Part shown: piece by piece, positions 58,862-64,000 of the stretch
Position numbering within the stretch: the first letter of the stretch is position 1
How the letters are laid out: the number at the start of each line of letters is the position of its first letter
Assembly (NCBI RefSeq): GCF_001028625.1
Contig: NZ_CP011805.1
Span: forward strand, 620,001 to 684,000
From: Pelagerythrobacter marensis
Lineage (GTDB): Bacteria > Pseudomonadota > Alphaproteobacteria > Sphingomonadales > Sphingomonadaceae
DNA: 64,000 nt
Direction of reading: 5' to 3'
The notes under the pieces: generated by a model
The model's input: the letters and a program-made list of their open reading frames with translations, nothing else
The model's database searches: none
Told to the model about the DNA's origin: nothing
Position numbers and translations under genes: made by a program

Positions 58862-60282
58862 AGGCGGGAGAGCACGTCGCGCGCAAACAGGCTCAAGGTG
58901 TCGTCGCGCGCGCCCATGATTACCACCCGGTCGCCAGCCCGCGCGATGGAGGCGATGCGGTCGCCGCAGGCCTTGCGCGTGGGAATATATTCGGCCTGGC
59001 CGCCGGCATCCTCTATCAGGCGGACAATCCGTTCGCTGCCTTCGCTGCGATCGACCGTGCCGCCGAAATAGACGGGGTCGCACAGGATCGTGCGATCATC
59101 CGGCCCAAGTTCGTGGGCAAAGGTTTCCGCCAGTTCGCTCCCCATCTGCCGCAAGGGGCCGTAACCGTGGGGCTGGAAGAAGGCGATCACCCGGCCTTCG
59201 TGCGCCTTCAGCGTGCGCAGCGTGGCAGCGCATTTTTCCGGGTTGTGACCGAAATCGTCGATCACGGTAATGCCGCTCGCCGAAATGCCGACCATGTCGA
59301 ACCGGCGCGCCAGGCCGCGGAAATCCGCGAGGGCGGCAACCGCTGCGCCCACCGGTACGCCCGCTGCAGCCGCCGCGGCGATGGCGGCCAGCGCGTTCGA
59401 GAGGTTGTGCCGCCCCGGCATATGCAGCGTCAGCGCATGTTCGGCGCCGTCGTGGCGATCGATCACCAGCGCAGCCTGGCGGATCGGCCCTTCGGCGATG
59501 GAGCCGGGCACGATGCCGATTTGCGCCTTGTCCTGCTCGATCCCGAAAGTGATGACCTCGTTCGCGCGCGGCAGCAGCGCCAGCGCCTCGGCATTGTCGG
59601 CGTTGATTACCGCGATCCGGCTGCGGGAGAGAAAATCGCCGAACAGCTGGCGCAATTCGTCCATCCCCTTGTGATCGAGGCTGACGTTCAGCAGCACGCC
59701 AATCGCCGGGCGGTACAGCGCGATCGATCCGTCGCTTTCGTCCACTTCGCTGACATAGATGCTTCGCCCTCCGACAAGCGCGCTGGCATTGGGCCGTTCG
59801 TCGGACACGAAATTCTTCATCACCGCGCCGTTCATGACCGTCGGGTCACGGCCAGCCGCGTGCATGATCCAGCCCAGCATGCCGGTGACAGTGGACTTGC
59901 CACTGGTGCCCGCCACGGCCAGCCCCGCGCCGGCGGTGTTGAACAGGATCGAATTGAGCTGCGCACGGCTCATCCGCAGGCATCCCATTTGGTTTGCGCG
60001 GACGATTTCGGGCACGGTGTCTTCCACCGCCGCGGATGCCACGAGTATCTGCCGGTCGGACACGATTCCGCTGCCGTCCTGCGGATATAGCGCGAAGCCC
60101 TGGCTTTCGAGCGCGGCGAACTTGTCCGGCGTGCGCCCCTGGTCGCGGCTGCGGTCGCTGCCGCCGACATCGGCCCCGCGCCCTTTCACGATCTGGGCAA
60201 GGGGCAACATGCCCGACCCGCCGATCCCGCAGAAAAAGAACGGGCGGGCGAAAAGCTCTTCGGTAGTGGGGATTTCATGCAT
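58858..60282 (-). CDS. Mur ligase family protein (MurC/Mpl-like)
   Basis: This 474-residue protein has the three Mur domains: a Rossmann start FFFCGIGGSGMLPLAQIVKG, the ATP P-loop VAGTSGKSTVTGMLG, the central HKGMDELRQLF region and the C-terminal VIDDFGHNPEKCAATLR. MurC has GTHGKTTT and Mpl has GTHGKT; here the loop is GTSGKST, so this is a distinct paralogue outside the dcw cluster. It may act in peptidoglycan recycling or in synthesis of another amide-linked compound. Confidence 0.78.
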   Translation of the reverse strand: MHEIPTTEELFARPFFFCGIGGSGMLPLAQIVKGRGADVGGSDRSRDQGRTPDKFAALESQGFALYPQDGSGIVSDRQILVASAAVEDTVPEIVRANQMGCLRMSRAQLNSILFNTAGAGLAVAGTSGKSTVTGMLGWIMHAAGRDPTVMNGAVMKNFVSDERPNASALVGGRSIYVSEVDESDGSIALYRPAIGVLLNVSLDHKGMDELRQLFGDFLSRSRIAVINADNAEALALLPRANEVITFGIEQDKAQIGIVPGSIAEGPIRQAALVIDRHDGAEHALTLHMPGRHNLSNALAAIAAAAAAGVPVGAAVAALADFRGLARRFDMVGISASGITVIDDFGHNPEKCAATLRTLKAHEGRVIAFFQPHGYGPLRQMGSELAETFAHELGPDDRTILCDPVYFGGTVDRSEGSERIVRLIEDAGGQAEYIPTRKACGDRIASIARAGDRVVIMGARDDTLSLFARDVLSRL

Positions 60283-60433
60283 CGGGCGGGTTGGTATTCA
60301 GTTGTTCGGGCCGATACAAGCATGCTGGCTTCGCCCGGACAATCGCCACCTTGCCCCGGCGCGCTACAATCCCTAGATGCCGCGCCAGAATGTGCCGCGC
60401 GCTGAACGCCGGCAAGCGGATCGAGATTGATAG

Positions 60434-60808
60434 ATGTCCCTGTTCATTTTCCTCTTCGTGCTCCAGGCGATTGTCGCCGCGGCTCTGGTCGGCGTCGTGC
60501 TGATGCAGCGTTCCGAAGGCGGCGGCCTCGGTATCGGGGGCAGTCCTACCGGGTTGATGAGCGCGCGCGGAGCGGCCGATTTCCTGTCGCGCGCCACGAA
60601 ATGGCTCGCGGTCGCGTTCGTCGTGCTGTCGATCGCGCTTGCCGCGATTGCCGCCGAATCGGGCGGGCAGGACAGCATTACGTCGACGCTCGATCGTTCG
60701 CTTCCTGCCGATCCGCTCGGTCAGGCGGCCGGTGAACCGGCCCCTGCCGCACCCGCCGCGCAGCCTGCCGAGGCAAGCGACGACCCGCTGGCAGGCGCCA
60801 CCGAATAA
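60434..60808 (+). CDS. secG: Preprotein translocase subunit SecG
   Basis: This 124-residue SecG has two membrane helices (FIFLFVLQAIVAAALVGVVLMQRS and WLAVAFVVLSIALAAIAAES) flanking the conserved SEGGGLGIGGSPTGLMSARGAADFL loop, and an Ala/Pro-rich tail. It supports SecYE in protein export. pyrG follows after 91 bp; tpiA-secG-pyrG-like orders are common, but tpiA is absent here. Confidence 0.95.
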   Translation: MSLFIFLFVLQAIVAAALVGVVLMQRSEGGGLGIGGSPTGLMSARGAADFLSRATKWLAVAFVVLSIALAAIAAESGGQDSITSTLDRSLPADPLGQAAGEPAPAAPAAQPAEASDDPLAGATE

Positions 60809-60899
60809 CCTTCCGATTGCGGTAAATGTGGATTGCGGGCTCCGGCCTGCCGCATTCCGCTTGCCCCGACTCCATTCGCACGCTTAAGGCCCGACTCCC

Positions 60900-62534
<1,635 letters not shown>

Positions 62535-62988
62535 TCCGACGCTGCCGATCGATCGTTTCGGCAGGACATTTATCCCTTGCGGACAAGGGGCGGCGCCGTG
62601 CTGCGCAATTTCGCGTGCCGTTCTGGAACATCGTGCGAAGCATCCTTGCGCCGCGACTTTACATTCGTTGATTTTGGGGCATGATGCCCTGCGGCATCCG
62701 CGATTTTCCGCGGTTCGAGTCGTGCACAGGAATTGTCAGACAGAACTCGGCTTGGCCCGGGAGTGATCGTCTTCTGCGACCCGGACGATCACATCTTGGG
62801 ACAAGGCGGCGTACGCGCCGCGGGGGCGGACTTTCGGGTTCGCCCCCAATCGCAGGGTATTTTCCATCTGCTGCAATTGCGCCCGAAACCTTGTGGAACC
62901 CCGCCCACCCGCCTGCCAGAGCAGGCGAGGGGCGGGTGCCGGTTTGGATATGGGTGCGCTTCGCGTCTCTGTCGCGGAGACGAGAGAG
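62535..62988. other. 454-bp hairpin-rich gap between pyrG and hsp20
   Basis: No supported coding sequence. At least five inverted repeats are present: CCGCG/CGCGG (62698-62713), GTGATCGTC/GACGATCAC (62763-62771 and 62784-62792), GGGGGCG/CGCCCCC (62822-62828 and 62841-62847), CGCCTG/CAGGCG within CCCGCC/GGCGGG (around 62902-62937), and CGTCTC/GAGACG (62964-62982). The last two may end the hsp20 transcript. The rest could be pyrG transcript-end structures or a structured RNA. Confidence 0.5.
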
Positions 62989-63489
62989 TTACGCTGCGTC
63001 GGCAGCCTTGCCTGCATCGTCGCTGCTGTCGTCCGCATCGTCGTCGCGCACAACTTCCAGCGTCTTCTGGCCATTAACGGCGATTTTCTTCGGCCGCATG
63101 GCTTCGGGCACTTCGCGCACCAGATCAATCGCTAGCAACCCGTCTTCAAGGCGCGCGTTTTCGACCCGGACGAAGTCGGCGAGTTCGAAGCGTCGTTCAA
63201 ACCCGCGGTTCGCGATGCCGAGGTGCAGCATCTCGCCATCGTCATCGCCATCCTCACGCTTCTTGCCCTGAACCACGAGCAGGTTCTGCTGCGCGGTGAT
63301 GTCTAGATCGCCAGAACGGAAGCCCGCGACGGCGAGCGTGATGCGATAATTGTCTTCCCCGCGGCGTTCGATGTTGAACGGCGGATAATTGTCGCCCGAA
63401 TTGCTGCGGGCCTGCCGTTCCAGAAGGTCGAACAGGCGGTCAAACCCGACGGTCGAACGGCGATAGGGGGTAAAATCAAAACGATTCAT
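62989..63489 (-). CDS. Hsp20/alpha-crystallin small heat-shock protein (IbpA-like)
   Basis: This 166-residue chaperone has the IbpA-type start MNRFDFTPYRRSTVGFDRLFDLLER, the alpha-crystallin domain (YPPFNIERRGEDNYRITLAVAGF to GLLAIDLVREVPEAMRPKKI) and an acidic Asp-rich tail. It holds unfolded proteins during heat stress. Its leader has the features of a ROSE thermometer and its promoter matches the alphaproteobacterial RpoH consensus. Confidence 0.95.
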   Translation of the reverse strand: MNRFDFTPYRRSTVGFDRLFDLLERQARSNSGDNYPPFNIERRGEDNYRITLAVAGFRSGDLDITAQQNLLVVQGKKREDGDDDGEMLHLGIANRGFERRFELADFVRVENARLEDGLLAIDLVREVPEAMRPKKIAVNGQKTLEVVRDDDADDSSDDAGKAADAA

Positions 63490-63550
63490 CGAAACAAATC
63501 CTCTTCAGAGCAATTTGACACAATGCAGGGCCCGGAAAGTGGCGCCCTGC
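63490..63550 (-). promoter_or_regulatory. ROSE-type RNA thermometer
   Basis: In the mRNA, AAAUUGCUC-UGAA-GAGGAUUU (complement of 63496-63516) folds so that UUGCU pairs with the AGGA ribosome-binding site around a bulged G, the diagnostic ROSE 3' hairpin. A second stem upstream, GCAGGGC/GCCCTGC (63525-63531 with 63544-63550), matches the multi-hairpin layout. Such leaders melt at high temperature and open translation of small heat-shock genes. Confidence 0.82.
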
Positions 63551-63595
63551 GATATTCGGAGAACGCATCCATTGCGGCATGGTCCTCCATTCGTC

Positions 63596-63623
63596 AGATA
63601 GGATCTGCTGCGGGCCGTTCAAG
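63596..63623 (-). promoter_or_regulatory. RpoH (sigma-32) promoter of hsp20
   Basis: On the minus strand CTTG (63620-63623), 17 bp, then CCTATCT (63596-63602) exactly matches the alphaproteobacterial RpoH pattern CTTG-N17-CYTATNT. Transcription should start near 63589, giving a leader of about 100 nt that holds the ROSE element. Confidence 0.78.
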
Positions 63624-63658
63624 TGGCTCCACGCAGCGGCAGAAATCGAGGTTATTCA

Positions 63659-63922
63659 ATGGCAACGCCCCAGGTCGATATCTATACCAAGTTCGGATGC
63701 GGTTACTGTTTCCGCGCCAAGCGCCTGCTCGATGAAAAGGGTGTCGACTACACCGAATACGACATCACGATGGGCGGTCCGAAGCGCGAGGAAATGGTCG
63801 CTCGCGCGCCCGGCGCACGCACCGTGCCGCAGATTTTCATCGGCAGCACGCATGTCGGCGGATCGGACGAACTTCACGCGCTCGAACGCGAGGGCAAACT
63901 GGACGGCCTGCTCGCCGGATGA
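63659..63922 (+). CDS. grxC: Glutaredoxin 3
   Basis: This 87-residue dithiol glutaredoxin has the active site CGYC (C14, C17), the GSH-binding TVPQIFIG with cis-Pro and GGSDELHAL. It reduces disulfides and glutathionylated proteins with GSH. The ATG at 63659 is chosen because the fold begins directly after it. Its stop overlaps the next start (ATGA). Confidence 0.95.
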   Translation: MATPQVDIYTKFGCGYCFRAKRLLDEKGVDYTEYDITMGGPKREEMVARAPGARTVPQIFIGSTHVGGSDELHALEREGKLDGLLAG

Positions 63923-64000
63923 CCCGGATCGCGGTTCTCCAGATGACTTCGGGCATCGCGCCGGTCGACAATGCCGCCGCGATCGTCGATGCTATCCGTG
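63919..64000 (+). CDS. Carbon-nitrogen hydrolase (nitrilase family), 5' end only
   Basis: The first 27 codons read MTRIAVLQMTSGIAPVDNAA and continue in frame to the window edge. This is the typical N-terminal strand of nitrilase-superfamily amidases, which often follow grxC in alphaproteobacteria. The start overlaps the grxC stop. The catalytic Glu-Lys-Cys region lies outside the window. Confidence 0.75.
   Translation, partial: MTRIAVLQMTSGIAPVDNAAAIVDAIR

Overview
The window is high-GC, gene-dense chromosomal DNA of an alphaproteobacterium, most likely a sphingomonad of the Erythrobacteraceae (Erythrobacter/Altererythrobacter type). The evidence is an F0 operon with paired b' and b subunits and an AtpI protein, a class II EPSP synthase, a plant/alphaproteobacterial type glutamate-cysteine ligase, CobS, a TIGR02300 FYDLN-acid protein, and several palindromic repeats of the kind scattered through sphingomonad genomes. 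Genus assignment is inference. I found no CRISPR array, transposase, integrase or phage genes. Almost all genes are core functions.

Layout. 1-9.4 kb: fatty-acyl-CoA ligase with a DUF1330 partner, a radical SAM protein, a lipoprotein, AstD, SelO, an alpha/beta hydrolase coupled to a glycosyltransferase. 9.5-16.5 kb: a membrane-anchored TPR protein and BamB, a membrane methyltransferase, RsmE-GshA, UbiA. 16.5-26 kb: a SoxR regulator facing a VOC gene across a SoxR box, an MpaB-like oxygenase, CobS, PBP1A, PurB, and a large DUF3857/transglutaminase/TPR protein. 26-33.9 kb: an ArsR-SRPBCC-DUF1801 operon, an MscS channel, RadC, and the YdbH-YnbE-YdbL envelope lipid-transport module. 34-36.6 kb: the ATP synthase F0 operon. 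36.6-43.7 kb: a flavodoxin-like protein, GloB, RpsA, Cmk, a Gdx guanidinium exporter, AroA and TIGR02300. 43.8-48.9 kb: tRNA-Ala(GGC), Ffh, RpsP-RimM-TrmD-RplS, Asd. 48.9-56.3 kb: a DsbA-like isomerase, two small genes, an M2 peptidase, RimB-RimK, a compositionally foreign uracil-DNA-glycosylase-like gene, AMP nucleosidase. 56.4-64 kb: RpsF-RpsR-RplI, DUF808, a stand-alone Mur ligase, SecG, PyrG, Hsp20, GrxC and the start of a nitrilase-family gene.

The most interesting signals are in the gaps between genes. They include an RpoH promoter plus ROSE-type RNA thermometer in front of hsp20, a possible guanidine-II (mini-ykkC) riboswitch in front of gdx, a SoxR-type promoter with a 19-bp spacer in front of a VOC gene, a 14-bp-arm operator over the arsR start, a hairpin that buries the start of the flavodoxin gene, and a very long near-perfect inverted repeat upstream of ubiA. 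Among proteins, the low-GC UDG-like gene coupled to rimK and the extra Mur ligase with a GTSGKST P-loop deserve attention. I did not find a clear new multi-gene system such as a defence island. These are candidate observations from reading only; no search or folding program was run.
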